This document shows, piece after piece, positions 1 to 10,000 of a stretch of 64,000 bases of DNA. Position numbers and translations under genes: made by a program. The notes under the pieces were generated by a model. That model was not told where the DNA came from and made no database searches. It was given only the letters and a program-made list of their open reading frames with translations. This DNA is from Pseudomonas sp. MM211 (GTDB lineage: Bacteria; Pseudomonadota; Gammaproteobacteria; Pseudomonadales; Pseudomonadaceae): positions 2,418,001-2,482,000 of the forward strand of contig NZ_CP081942.1 in NCBI RefSeq assembly GCF_020386635.1, in the 5' to 3' direction. Position 1 is the first letter of the stretch. Every line of letters starts with the position of its first letter.

Positions 1-276
1 CGCAAGACGGGTACCCACGAAAAGCGGCTTTCGAGCATTTTTCGCGAGCATCTGGGCTGTACGGTGTTCGCCTACATTCGCGAAGCCCGGTTGCGGCGTG
101 GCCAGGAACTGCTGGCCGAGAGTGCGATGGATATTCAGGACATTGCCGATCAGGTCGGGTTTCGCAGCGCCTGCAATTTCACTACGGCATTTCGAGAGCG
201 CGTGGGCATGACGCCAAGCCAGTATCGCCAGCAAGCCCATAACAAGGGTTCGTCGCAGCGAACTGATGCGGACTAG
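1..276 (+). CDS. AraC-family transcriptional regulator, C-terminal part (5' end outside window)
   Basis: The open frame enters from the left edge and ends with TAG at 274-276. The visible 91 residues are an AraC/XylS DNA-binding domain. They hold the second half of the first helix-turn-helix, the linker (YIREARLRRGQELL), the second helix-turn-helix (IQDIADQVGFRSACNFTTAF) and the usual ending FRERVGMTPSQYRQQ. The N-terminal sensing domain is not in the window, so the ligand is unknown. The next ORF can be read from an ATG overlapping this stop and a TonB-dependent receptor follows. By analogy with PchR-type regulators beside siderophore receptors, it may control that receptor; this is inference only. 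Confidence 0.85.
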   Translation, partial: RKTGTHEKRLSSIFREHLGCTVFAYIREARLRRGQELLAESAMDIQDIADQVGFRSACNFTTAFRERVGMTPSQYRQQAHNKGSSQRTDAD

Positions 277-334
277 CCATTATGCAAGGCTCATCCGGTG
301 CGACACCGTGCTCCCCCTTCGCTCCTGTGTGGGC

Positions 335-2728
335 ATGAGCAGGGTTTGGCTAAGTGCCTTCCTGCTGGTACTCATGTGCCTGTGCAGCCCTCTGGTTTGG
401 GCTGTCGACGTCTGCCAGGCTGCACGCGTGGATTTGGCACCACAGATACAGATGCTCGAGGATTCCGACGCCAGGCTCGATGCCTTGCAGGTTTCCCAGC
501 TGCCCGCCTCGAAATTCAGCCCGGCATCGCCTGAGCTGCTTGGGCAGGAGTACAGCCATTCAGCCTTCTGGCTGCGCTTCGAGGTCGAGAATCGAGATAC
601 GCGAATCTGCCAGCGTTGGTTGACCGTCGGCGAGCCGCGGCTGCACGACATTCAGTTGCATGTGTTGCGCGGCACCCGTTGGCAAACGCAGGTTGCCGGT
701 GCGGCGTACCCGCTCGAGCAATGGCCGCTCGCTGAGCGCCAGCCGGTGTTCGAACTGGTGCTCGAGCCAGGTGAGCGCGCCCAGGTATTGGTCCGGGTCA
801 CCACACCCACGCTGCTGCTGTTGCACCCGGTTCTGTGGAGTGAAACCGCTCTGCTTAAAGATAGGCAGCGGGTTTCGCTGGGCGACGGTATTACTCTGGG
901 CATCGTGCTGTTGGTGGTGCCTTTCAGTCTGATCGTCGGCTGGATCGTGCGCTCTCGGTTGCTGGCGGTTCACGCGGCAACCGTATTCAGTTACGTCACG
1001 GTGACCTGGGTCGCCAGTGGCTATCTGATTACCTGGCCTGCGCTGATGCCCTGGAGTCTGCCGATATGGTCGCTGTTGAGCGTACTGTCTTTTCTGTTTT
1101 TCCTGGCTTACGCCCGCGAACTGTTACAGGTTCGCCGCCTGCCTGCGCTTTGGGGCAGGCTCTACGATCTGATCCTGCTGCTATTCATCTGTGCGTGCCT
1201 CTGGGGCCTTCTGGTCGATTCGGCCCAGGGGCGACCGCTTGCTGAGTGGTGCACGCGGGTCGCCGCTTATCTGCTGCTGCCTGCGACACTGTTTACGGCC
1301 TGGCGAAGAGGCCTGCCGCTCAGCTGGATGGCTTGGGCAGTGCCTGGCTTCATGCTGCTGCAGTTCCTGGTGCGCTATGTCTTGCAACTCGACCAGTTGC
1401 CCTGGCAGGCCCGCGGCAGTGTGTTGAGCTTGTCTTCCACGTTACCGGGGGTGGCGATACTGGTCTGCACGCTGATCACCGAAGTCAGCCGTAGCCGGCG
1501 AAGGGAAAAGCGCGCGCTGACCGCCCTGGAGCGCCAGCAAAAGGCCGAGCAGGAAAGGCTGGAGAGCACTGTCGCCTTGCGCACCAGCCAGCTGCGCGAG
1601 TCGCTGCGTGCCCGCAGTACGCTGATGGCGCGAATCAGCCATGACCTTCGCTCCCCGCTGGTGAGCATCATCGATTACGCGCGCCTCGTTCAGGCAGGTG
1701 TCGCACGTGATGATTTTCCCCACAAAATCGAACGCAATGCTCGGCAACAGCTGGAGCTGATCGACGAGTTGCTGGAGTTTTCCCGCAGCGAGCTGCAGCA
1801 GTTGGAGTTGACGCTGGCGCCAGGTTATCTCTACGGCTTCCTGCGCGAGCTGGAAGAAGAGGTGGCCTTTCTGGCTGCACGGCAGAACAACCGGCTCGAG
1901 TGCCGTTTTGCCGCTGATCTACCCGCATTGGTGCGGGCGGATTTTCGCCGCTTGCGCCAGGTATTACTCAACTTGCTGGGTAATGCCGCGAAATTCACCC
2001 ACGACGGCTGGATTCGCTTCGAAGTCGATGCCAGTGCCGAAGCGGACGGGCGGGTGCGACTGAGCCTCAAGATCAGTGACAGCGGCATCGGTATCGATCC
2101 TCATGCAGGAGAGCAGTTGCTCAAGCCATTCCAGCGTGGCCGAGGTGTCGAATCCTATGATGGCAGCGGGCTTGGGCTGTCCATCGTCACTCAGTTGCTG
2201 CTCCATATGGGCAGTGAACTGAAGCTGGAACGGCTGGAGCCACGGGGCAGTTGTTTCGCGTTCGAGCTGGTGTTGGAGTCGGCCGGTGAGGATGAGTTGG
2301 AAAGCAGCTTCATCGACGAGCATGGCATCGACGTAGAGGGCAATGGCCGGCGTGTGCTGCTGGTCGATGACTTGCAGCAGAATCGTGAGTGGTTGTGCGA
2401 TTTGCTGTCCGGTTACGGCTTCGATGTGGACTGCGCCGAGAACGGTCTTCAGGCGCTCGAATGGTTGCAGCGCGACACGCCCGATCTGCTCGTCACCGAT
2501 CAGCGCATGCCGGGTATGGACGGCTGGGAACTGCTGCATACCCTGCGCTTGAGCTGGCCCGATTTGCCAGTGCTGCTGTATTCGGCGGCGCCCGCGTTGC
2601 GCCCGGCAGGCATGTCAGCGCAACTGCGTTTCGATGCCACGTTGCTCAAACCGGCATCGAGCCGGGATCTGATGGCCTGCATCGATACCCTCAGCCGAAG
2701 CGGCGCACAGCGGCAGGGGTCAGCATGA
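335..2728 (+). CDS. 7TMR-DISM hybrid sensor histidine kinase with receiver domain
   Basis: Membrane hybrid kinase of about 797 residues. From the chosen ATG it begins with a signal peptide (MSRVWLSAFLLVLMCLC). A periplasmic DISM-type sensor region follows, then about seven hydrophobic segments (residues about 180-380) and a short coiled coil. The HisKA box ISHDLRSPL has its phospho-acceptor at about His436. The ATPase domain shows N box NLLGNAAKF, DSGIGID and GSGLGLSI. The C-terminal receiver has phospho-acceptor Asp about 722 in VTDQRMPGMDG and the conserved Lys in LLKPAS. An in-frame ATG at 266 overlaps the preceding regulator but would put 23 extra residues before the signal peptide; neither start has a good ribosome site. 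No DNA-binding output is present, so it probably signals to a separate regulator. It overlaps the receptor gene by ATGA. Confidence 0.9.
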   Translation: MSRVWLSAFLLVLMCLCSPLVWAVDVCQAARVDLAPQIQMLEDSDARLDALQVSQLPASKFSPASPELLGQEYSHSAFWLRFEVENRDTRICQRWLTVGEPRLHDIQLHVLRGTRWQTQVAGAAYPLEQWPLAERQPVFELVLEPGERAQVLVRVTTPTLLLLHPVLWSETALLKDRQRVSLGDGITLGIVLLVVPFSLIVGWIVRSRLLAVHAATVFSYVTVTWVASGYLITWPALMPWSLPIWSLLSVLSFLFFLAYARELLQVRRLPALWGRLYDLILLLFICACLWGLLVDSAQGRPLAEWCTRVAAYLLLPATLFTAWRRGLPLSWMAWAVPGFMLLQFLVRYVLQLDQLPWQARGSVLSLSSTLPGVAILVCTLITEVSRSRRREKRALTALERQQKAEQERLESTVALRTSQLRESLRARSTLMARISHDLRSPLVSIIDYARLVQAGVARDDFPHKIERNARQQLELIDELLEFSRSELQQLELTLAPGYLYGFLRELEEEVAFLAARQNNRLECRFAADLPALVRADFRRLRQVLLNLLGNAAKFTHDGWIRFEVDASAEADGRVRLSLKISDSGIGIDPHAGEQLLKPFQRGRGVESYDGSGLGLSIVTQLLLHMGSELKLERLEPRGSCFAFELVLESAGEDELESSFIDEHGIDVEGNGRRVLLVDDLQQNREWLCDLLSGYGFDVDCAENGLQALEWLQRDTPDLLVTDQRMPGMDGWELLHTLRLSWPDLPVLLYSAAPALRPAGMSAQLRFDATLLKPASSRDLMACIDTLSRSGAQRQGSA

Positions 2729-5040
2729 TGAGGCTCAGACGAACCTTGCCGCATTTACTGGGCCTGATGTCGCCGTTCGCGGTATGGGCACAAACTGCCG
2801 CCCTGCAACTCGATGAAATCAATGTCAGCGCTCGTCATCGTGAAGAGCGCGTGCAGGAAGTACCGATCAGTCTTGTCGTGGTGGACGCAGCGCAGTTCGG
2901 CGGTGCCGGCCTGGATACTATGAATGCGCTGGCTGCGCGCATTCCCGGGTTGACGCTCAGCGCTCCCAACCCTCGCTACGCCGCCTACGGAATCCGCGGG
3001 CTGGGGTCGAGCTCCGCCAACGACGGGCTCGATGGCAGCGTTGCGCTGTTCTCGGACGGCGTTTATCTCGGCCGTCAGGGCATGTCCCTGCAGGATCTTG
3101 GCGATATAGAGCGGGTCGAAGTGCTGCGCGGCCCGCAGGGCACGTTGTATGGAAAGAACGCCACGGCAGGCGCGATCAATATCCTCAGCCGGGCACCCAG
3201 CTTCGTCAGCGAGGGGAGTGCCGAGGTGAGCATGGGCCAGGATGGCCTGCGCCAATACCGTGCGAGCCTGTCAGGCCCGCTGATCGATGAAGTGCTGGCT
3301 GGCAGGTTGAGCCTCTACGACGCTGCGCGCGACGGCGCCATCGAGAATCGCTATAGCGGACGTGCAGTGGCAGGTGAGGACAGGCAGGGCGGGCGAGGGC
3401 AGTTACTGTGGGAGCCTAACGAGTTCTTCAGTGCTCGGTTGATCGGTGAGTATGCCGTGCAGGATGAGAGCGCTGTGCTGGTTGCCAGCAACCTGAGTGC
3501 GGTGACTCGTCAGCGTGCCGCCTTTGTCGGGTATTCGCCGCTGCCTGTAGACCCCTACGCCCTCCGCGTCGATCACGATGAAGCCAACCGCCTGGAGACC
3601 CGGCAACGCGGGCTGACACTGCTACTCGACAACCATCTCGATCACGGCATAACCCTGAGCAGCATCTCGGGCTATCGGGATTGGGCCTATGACAGCAAGA
3701 GCGACGCCGACAGTATGGCGCTGTCGATAGCTCGTTCGGCCGTGGATATCGACCATCGCCAGTTCAGCCAGGAACTACGCCTTGCGCAGACGCTCGATGA
3801 AAAGTTCGATTATGTGCTGGGTCTCTACTACCTGCGGCAACGCTTCCAGCGCCAGAGTGATGTGCGATTTGGCCCTGATGCCGCGGCATTCTTTCTTGGC
3901 GACCGTGCGGAACTGACGTCGCTTGGCGTAACCCCTGGCATGGTGCCGTCGACATTGCTGCAAGGTGCCCATCAGGACATTCGTGGGGAGCAGAAAAGCG
4001 ATAGTCAGGCGGTGTTCGGGCAATTCACCTGGAGCCCCAGCGAGCGACTCGCCATCACGCCGGGGCTGCGTTACACCCGCGAGCGCAAACGCGGACGTAT
4101 TACCCGGTCCGTCGATGGCCTGGCTCCGCTCGGCAGCGATCTGGTGTCGCAGCTCGGTGGCACGCTGCTGCGCGATGTTGCGCTGGGCGGCCAGTACCTG
4201 CGCCGCAACAGCATCGAGGAACATAACCTTTCCGGGCAGTTAGCGATCAGCTATCAATTGACCGATGCGGTTACTGGCTATGCCAACTGGTCACGAGGCT
4301 ACAAGGCCGGTGGCATCAACCTCGAAGTGACGGGGCAGCGGGTGCCACCGACATTCGGCCCGGAGCGGGCTACCTCGATGGAGGTCGGCTTCAAAAGCCG
4401 CTGGTGGCAGGAGCGGCTGCTTGTAGACATGGCGTTCTACCAAACGGACGTCGACGACTACCAGGCATTGAGCAACAGCAAGGCGGTCGATGATCTGTCA
4501 CCGCCACTGCGCGACAGCCTTATCAACGTGGGCAAGGTACGCCTGCGCGGTGTGGAGCTCGATAGTCGAGTGCTGTTGAGTGGCCATTGGCAGTGGCATC
4601 TTGCTGCAGCCTTGAGCGATGCACGCTACCGCTCGTTCGAGAATGCGCCCTGCGCGCCGCAAAGCGCAGCATTGTCGTGTGATCTTTCGGGCAAGCGGCT
4701 GTTCAATGCCCCGCAGTGGAGCGCGGCAACCGGCTTGAATTACCAACGACCATTGGTGCTCGGCTTGGCGTTGTTTGGGGCGCTGGATTACAGCTGGCGC
4801 AGTGGTTCATACGGGGTTCTGGAACGAGGTGCTGGCAGTTATCAGCCTGCCTACGGGCTGACCGATCTGCGTATCGGCATAGGCCGTATCGATCAGCAGT
4901 GGGCACTCGAACTATGGGCTAAAAACCTGTTCGACCAGGATTATGCCAGTGCGGTGTACGCCACCCTGGGCTCTGGAGATTACGGTGTTTTACCAGGCCC
5001 GCAGCGCAGTCTCGGCATGACCTGGCGAGCTCAGTACTAG
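2725..5040 (+). CDS. TonB-dependent outer-membrane receptor
   Basis: About 771 residues. The chosen ATG overlaps the kinase stop (ATGA) and is followed by a signal peptide ending near AVWAQT. A TonB box-like stretch (LDEINVSARHREE), a plug domain (EVPISLVVV; GIRGLGSS; VEVLRGPQGTLYGKNATAGA) and a 22-strand-type barrel follow, ending in an aromatic terminal strand (LGMTWRAQY). This is the general architecture of siderophore/pesticin-type receptors, which import ligands using TonB energy. The open frame extends upstream into the kinase, but that part has no receptor homology. No STN signalling domain is visible, so control is more likely through the upstream AraC protein or kinase than through a FecIR-type cascade. 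The substrate cannot be told. Confidence 0.9.
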   Translation: MMRLRRTLPHLLGLMSPFAVWAQTAALQLDEINVSARHREERVQEVPISLVVVDAAQFGGAGLDTMNALAARIPGLTLSAPNPRYAAYGIRGLGSSSANDGLDGSVALFSDGVYLGRQGMSLQDLGDIERVEVLRGPQGTLYGKNATAGAINILSRAPSFVSEGSAEVSMGQDGLRQYRASLSGPLIDEVLAGRLSLYDAARDGAIENRYSGRAVAGEDRQGGRGQLLWEPNEFFSARLIGEYAVQDESAVLVASNLSAVTRQRAAFVGYSPLPVDPYALRVDHDEANRLETRQRGLTLLLDNHLDHGITLSSISGYRDWAYDSKSDADSMALSIARSAVDIDHRQFSQELRLAQTLDEKFDYVLGLYYLRQRFQRQSDVRFGPDAAAFFLGDRAELTSLGVTPGMVPSTLLQGAHQDIRGEQKSDSQAVFGQFTWSPSERLAITPGLRYTRERKRGRITRSVDGLAPLGSDLVSQLGGTLLRDVALGGQYLRRNSIEEHNLSGQLAISYQLTDAVTGYANWSRGYKAGGINLEVTGQRVPPTFGPERATSMEVGFKSRWWQERLLVDMAFYQTDVDDYQALSNSKAVDDLSPPLRDSLINVGKVRLRGVELDSRVLLSGHWQWHLAAALSDARYRSFENAPCAPQSAALSCDLSGKRLFNAPQWSAATGLNYQRPLVLGLALFGALDYSWRSGSYGVLERGAGSYQPAYGLTDLRIGIGRIDQQWALELWAKNLFDQDYASAVYATLGSGDYGVLPGPQRSLGMTWRAQY

Positions 5041-5236
5041 CGATGTTCGCGATTCATTCGGGCGCCTTCTCAGGCTGCACAGCCGCGTACGTGAGTTCGC
5101 TTCGAGGTAGCCGGCTCGCCGCTCTCATTCGGCCTGCTTTGCAAAATAATCACGGATATCCGCTGCGGCAAAAGTCCCATCCGGTTGGGCAAAATTTGAT
5201 CGTTCATGGCGTGAGTAGACTCCGCGGGCTCTTCAT

Positions 5237-5256
5237 CCATCGGCTTGACCCGATGG
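5237..5256 (+). other. Small hairpin in the leader of the first TpsB gene
   Basis: Perfect 7-bp stem CCATCGG/CCGATGG with a 6-nt loop, about 30 nt before the TpsB start. There is no T-run, so it is not a classical terminator; it may be a leader structure. The rest of the 5041-5286 gap shows no gene. Confidence 0.3.
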
Positions 5257-5286
5257 TTGGTTTCCCAAATTTCATGGAGTTGTACG

Positions 5287-7059
5287 ATGCCAGTTCCTCA
5301 CAAGGATTCCGTTCGCGCGGGCAAGCATCTGCTGTATTGCGCCGTCGTTCTGGCGGGTTCCAGTGCTGCCCCGCTGGTGTTTGCGCAGGCTGTGCCCGAC
5401 GCAGGGCAGTTACTTAACGAGCACCAGCAGACCCAACCTTCCGAACCTCGCTCCACTCAGCCGCCAGCTGCCTTCGAACTGCCATCGGGTACCAACCAGC
5501 CAGGGGACTCCGGCCTTCGGGTGCAGCTCAAAGCAATCCGCTTCAGCGGAGATACCGCGCTGGCCGAAGCCGAGAATCTGCAAGAGCTGATCAAACCCGT
5601 TCTGGGCAAGACCCTCGACCATGCCGGTCTTCAGCAACTTGTAGACAGCCTTACTCGTTATCTTCGTGGCCGCGGCTATGTACTGGCTCGTGCTTATCTG
5701 CCGCGTCAGGACCTGACCGAAGGCCAGCTGGAGATCGCCCTGGTCAAGGGCCGCCTGCAGTCCGGGGCCTCGCGCATCGAAATGAGCGGCGCTACCCGCA
5801 GCAGCCACGAGCGTTTGCATGGGATCGCCGACAGCGCCCTTGCCGAAGGCGAGGTGTTGCGCGTCGAAGATCTGGAGCGGGCGTTGCTGCTGATCAACGA
5901 TCAGCCGGGCATCAGTGCGCAGTCGGCGCTGGAACGCGGCGTCGAGCCCGGCACCAGTCGCCTGTTGATAAATGCCAAACCGGGCCCGCTGCTCAATGGT
6001 GGCGTGTCGACTGACAACTATGGCAATCGCAGCACCGGCACGGCGCGCGCCAATGCACAGTTGAGCTTCAACGATCCGCTGGGCATTGGTGATCAACTGA
6101 ATATCGGCGTCAGCAAAAGCACTGGTAGCGATATTGTCGGTGGCTCCTACAGCCTGCCGCTGACCGCTTCCGGGCTACGTCTGAATGCCGCGGGCTCTTA
6201 CCTGCGTTATGACGTCGACCAGGAGCAATTCCGCCCCCTCGATCTGCGCGGTACTGCGCGCAGCGGTTCGCTGGGCTTGAGCTACCCGCTGATTCGCTCG
6301 CGACTGGAGAACCTCAATCTATCGGCGACCTACGAGTACAAGGCGCTGGAGGATCGTGCGCTGGGTACCAACCTGCGCGATCGGGAATTGAACAATATCG
6401 TTCTGGCCATGAGTGGTAACCGTTTTGACGGTTTTGCCGGCGGCGGCGTGACCGACGCCATGCTGGCCTTGACGCTGGGTGAGCTCGACCTGTCCGGCAA
6501 CCGTGACGACCAGTTCGCCGACAGCGTGAGCGCTGACAGCGATGGCAGCTTCCATAAGCTGAACCTGCGCGTGTCGCGCTTGCAGAGCCTGGGTGCCGCG
6601 AGCCCGTGGACGTTGTTCGGCGGCATTTCAGCTCAGTGGGCCAGTGACAACCTCGACTCTTCCGAGAAATTCCTGCTGGGTGGCCCAGCCGGTGTACGTG
6701 CTTATCCGGTCGGCGAAGCCTCTGCGGATCATGGCTGGCTGGCCACCCTTGAACTGCGCCGCAACCTCGATCTGAACCTGCCCGGCGTGACACTGCAGGG
6801 GCTTGGGTTCTTCGACACCGGCCGTGTCTGGCTGCACGAGAACCCCTGGCCTGGTTCGATCAACAATGCCGGCGACACCAACCGCTACGACCTGCATGCC
6901 GTGGGCATAGGCGCCAACCTGTGGGCGGGTGATTTCAGTGTCCGTACCGCTGTCGCGCGCACGCTCGATAACAACCCAGGTCGTGGTTTGTCCGGCCTGG
7001 ATGCAGACAGCCGTGCCAGCGACTGGCGCGCCTGGATTCAAGCCTCGTACGCATTCTGA
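5287..7059 (+). CDS. TpsB outer-membrane transporter (ShlB/FhaC/HecB family), first two-partner system
   Basis: About 590 residues. The ATG at 5287 has GGAG 7 nt upstream and gives a signal peptide ending VFAQA; an in-frame ATG at 5245 lacks this. Order: signal peptide, Pro/Gln-rich linker (residues about 35-75), POTRA domains (VQLKAIRFSGDTAL; RGRGYVLARAYLPRQDLTEG is typical of POTRA_2), then a 16-strand barrel with the conserved GGPAGVRAYPVGEASADHG loop and terminal strand IQASYAF. Family members secrete one large TpsA exoprotein across the outer membrane. The exoprotein gene follows 40 bp downstream in the same direction, so the two form the expected pair. Confidence 0.92.
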   Translation: MPVPHKDSVRAGKHLLYCAVVLAGSSAAPLVFAQAVPDAGQLLNEHQQTQPSEPRSTQPPAAFELPSGTNQPGDSGLRVQLKAIRFSGDTALAEAENLQELIKPVLGKTLDHAGLQQLVDSLTRYLRGRGYVLARAYLPRQDLTEGQLEIALVKGRLQSGASRIEMSGATRSSHERLHGIADSALAEGEVLRVEDLERALLLINDQPGISAQSALERGVEPGTSRLLINAKPGPLLNGGVSTDNYGNRSTGTARANAQLSFNDPLGIGDQLNIGVSKSTGSDIVGGSYSLPLTASGLRLNAAGSYLRYDVDQEQFRPLDLRGTARSGSLGLSYPLIRSRLENLNLSATYEYKALEDRALGTNLRDRELNNIVLAMSGNRFDGFAGGGVTDAMLALTLGELDLSGNRDDQFADSVSADSDGSFHKLNLRVSRLQSLGAASPWTLFGGISAQWASDNLDSSEKFLLGGPAGVRAYPVGEASADHGWLATLELRRNLDLNLPGVTLQGLGFFDTGRVWLHENPWPGSINNAGDTNRYDLHAVGIGANLWAGDFSVRTAVARTLDNNPGRGLSGLDADSRASDWRAWIQASYAF

Positions 7060-7099
7060 TCAAGTCATTGCGGTTATTTAAGAATTTTAGGAGCACACC

Positions 7100-10000
7100 A
7101 TGAAGCGGGCTTCGTTGAACCATCTTTACCGTCTGGTCTGGAGCGATGCCGATCAGGCATTCGTCGCTGTAGCAGAACATTCCACCTCACGCGGCAAGCG
7201 CGGCGGCGCCATCGGTTTCCTCGCCGCTGTCGGTCTGCTGGGCAGCGGTATGGCCCTGGCGGCCGATCTTCCGACTGGCGGAGCCATCGTCGGTGGCAGC
7301 GGCAATATTTCTCAGAACGGTAGCCATATGGTTATCGATCAGCACAGTGGCAAGCTGGTTACCAACTGGAATAGCTTCGATATCGGCAGCGAGGCCAGTG
7401 TCACGTTCCACCAGCCTGGCGTCGACAGCATTGCCCTGAACCGCGTGATCGGTGGCGGCAATGCCAGCCAGATTCTCGGCAAACTCGATGCCAATGGCCA
7501 GGTGTGGCTGCTCAACCCGAACGGCGTGGTGATCGGCAAGGGCGCCGAGGTCAACGTCGGTGGGCTGGTTGCCTCTTCGCTGCAGATCAGCGACCAGGAT
7601 TTCCTCGCCGGTAAAACCACCTTGAACGGCGGTGCCGGTGCGGGCGCAGTGCTCAACCAGGGCACCATCAATGCAGCGCAAGGTGGCGTGGTTGCTTTGG
7701 TCGGCCCCCAGGTTGGCAACAGCGGGATAATCCAGACGCCGGGTGGCAGCACGGTAATGGCAGCTGGCGACAAGGTGACACTGGACTTCCAGGGCGACGG
7801 CCTGGTCGGTGTCAACATCGAGCGTGGTGTGCTCGATGCTCTGGTTAAAAACGAAGGTCACATCAGCGCCGACGGCGGCCTGGTGGCGTTGAGTGCGCGA
7901 TCGGCTGATGCTGCCTTGAACAGCGTGATCAACAACACCGGCATCATCGAAGCCAACGGCCTGGTGGAGCGTGGTGGGCGCATTCTTCTGGATGGTGATG
8001 CCGAGGGTGGCCTCACGCAAATCGCAGGTACGCTCGACGCTTCCTCCGTGCATGGCAAGGGCGGCGACATCGTCGTGACGGGCGAGCGTATCGCCATTGC
8101 CGATGCGCAGCTGGATGCCAGCGGCACCGCAGGTGGCGGCACGATCAAGGTCGGCGGCGGCTGGCAGGGCAAGGATGCCAGCGTGGCCAATGCCTCGCAG
8201 GTGACGGTCGAGCGCAACGTGAAGGTCAAAGCCGACGCGACCCAGGCCGGTGATGGCGGCACGGTGGTGTTCTGGTCGGACGGTGACAACCGTTTCGCGG
8301 GCGACATCTCGATCCGTGGTGGTGAGCAGGCAGGTAACGGCGGCAAGGCTGAAGTCTCTGGCAAGCAAACGCTTCAGTATGCGGGCAAGACCGACGCGCG
8401 TGCAGCCAAGGGGCGTACGGGTGATCTGTTGCTTGATCCGACCACCATCACCGTTTCCGGTGGCAGCGGCACCAGTGGCGACTGGTCGAACGGCAGCGGT
8501 GCCGTGACGGTGTACGAGAAGACGCTGGAGGAGCAGACGGCCAACGTGCTGTTGCAGGCCACGGATAGCATTCGTTTCGCCGATCTGAATCTGAATAGCG
8601 GCGATGGCACGATCACCATGCAGGAAGATGTCAGCTTCCGTGCCGAGGTGCTCAACAGCGGCAATACCGCTACGTCCATCAGCTTCGCTAACAAAGACAA
8701 CACGCTGGAGGTTTCCGGGAACGGCAGCATTTACATGCAGGCTGGGGGCACCCGTACGGGGTCTATAAACGGCGTGTTCAACCTCGTCGCCAAGGGCACA
8801 GGCGTGAACCCTGCTCTTGCTGATCTGCCAGATCATGATGTCGATGTAATCGGGAGTGGTACGCCAGGTGCCGGTAGCATTACTTTGCTTGGTGCCGATG
8901 GCTTGACCATCGCTGGCTCACTGTCCACCGAAGGCGGCTATATACGACTGTCCAGCGATTCTGACACTGGTGGCCGAGGCGATTTGAGTATCACCACTCC
9001 AATCACCACGCACGGCGGCAACCTGTATCTATCGTTCGGCGACACTACGCGCGGTTCTAATACCTACAACAGTGTAGCCACGCTGAGTGGAGACATAACC
9101 CTCGGTACAGGCCGCCTATATTTTGGTGATGCCATGGGTACCAAGGGGCTTGGTACCTCCACTGGTGAAAAACAGTTGGCTGGTCTCCTGAGCTTGAGTG
9201 GCGATGTAAATTTCAGCACACCGCTAACAATGAAAGGAGGCGCCTCGGTATTTACCGACGGCGCAATCAACTTCACCAGCACGGTCAATCTGGACACTGG
9301 CACTGACCTGCTGACCCTGCGCGCCAACAACGTCGACTTCAGCCAGGCGACCTTGCAGAACCTGTCCACGGCAAGTATTCGCCTGGAGCCCTACGACGCG
9401 ACGACCAATATCCAGCTGGACAGCAGCAGCGGCAACGCTGGTGGCGGCATCTTCCTGGATGCGAGCGCGCCTGCGACCGATATCAGCAAACTGGTGGGAA
9501 TCAAGAACCTCACCATCGGCCGTGCCGACGGTACAGGTACCACGACCGTTGAAGCTTCCGGCTTTGGCTTCAGCGCCAACAACAACCTGACGCTGCTCAA
9601 CGGTGATATCCAGATCGATGGCGCGCTGCGCAACACTGACTCCAGCGGACACATCATCGCCCAGGCTGGCACCGGTGATATCGTCATTGGCAGCAGCGGC
9701 ACAGTCACCGCTCAGGGCAGCGGTGACGCCGTCGTATTGGTCGCCGAGCGTAACCTCGTCAACAACGCGGGCGCGGGCGCGCTGGTTGCCAACAATGGCC
9801 GCTGGCTCACCTATTCCAGCAGTCCTCTGGATGATACGCGTGGCGGCCTGGATGTCGCTTTCAAACAGTACGCCGCGCAGTATGGCGATACGGTGCTGGG
9901 TAGCGGCAATGGACACCTGTACAGCTATGCACCGAAGGTGAAGGTTGAGCTGCAGGGAGAGGTTCGCAAGACCTATGACGGCGACACCGCCGCGACCGTC

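Noticed and set aside
7187..8836. 549-codon minus-strand open frame opposite the TpsA start
   Set aside because: Lies entirely within the TPS secretion domain gene on the other strand and shows no recognisable family.
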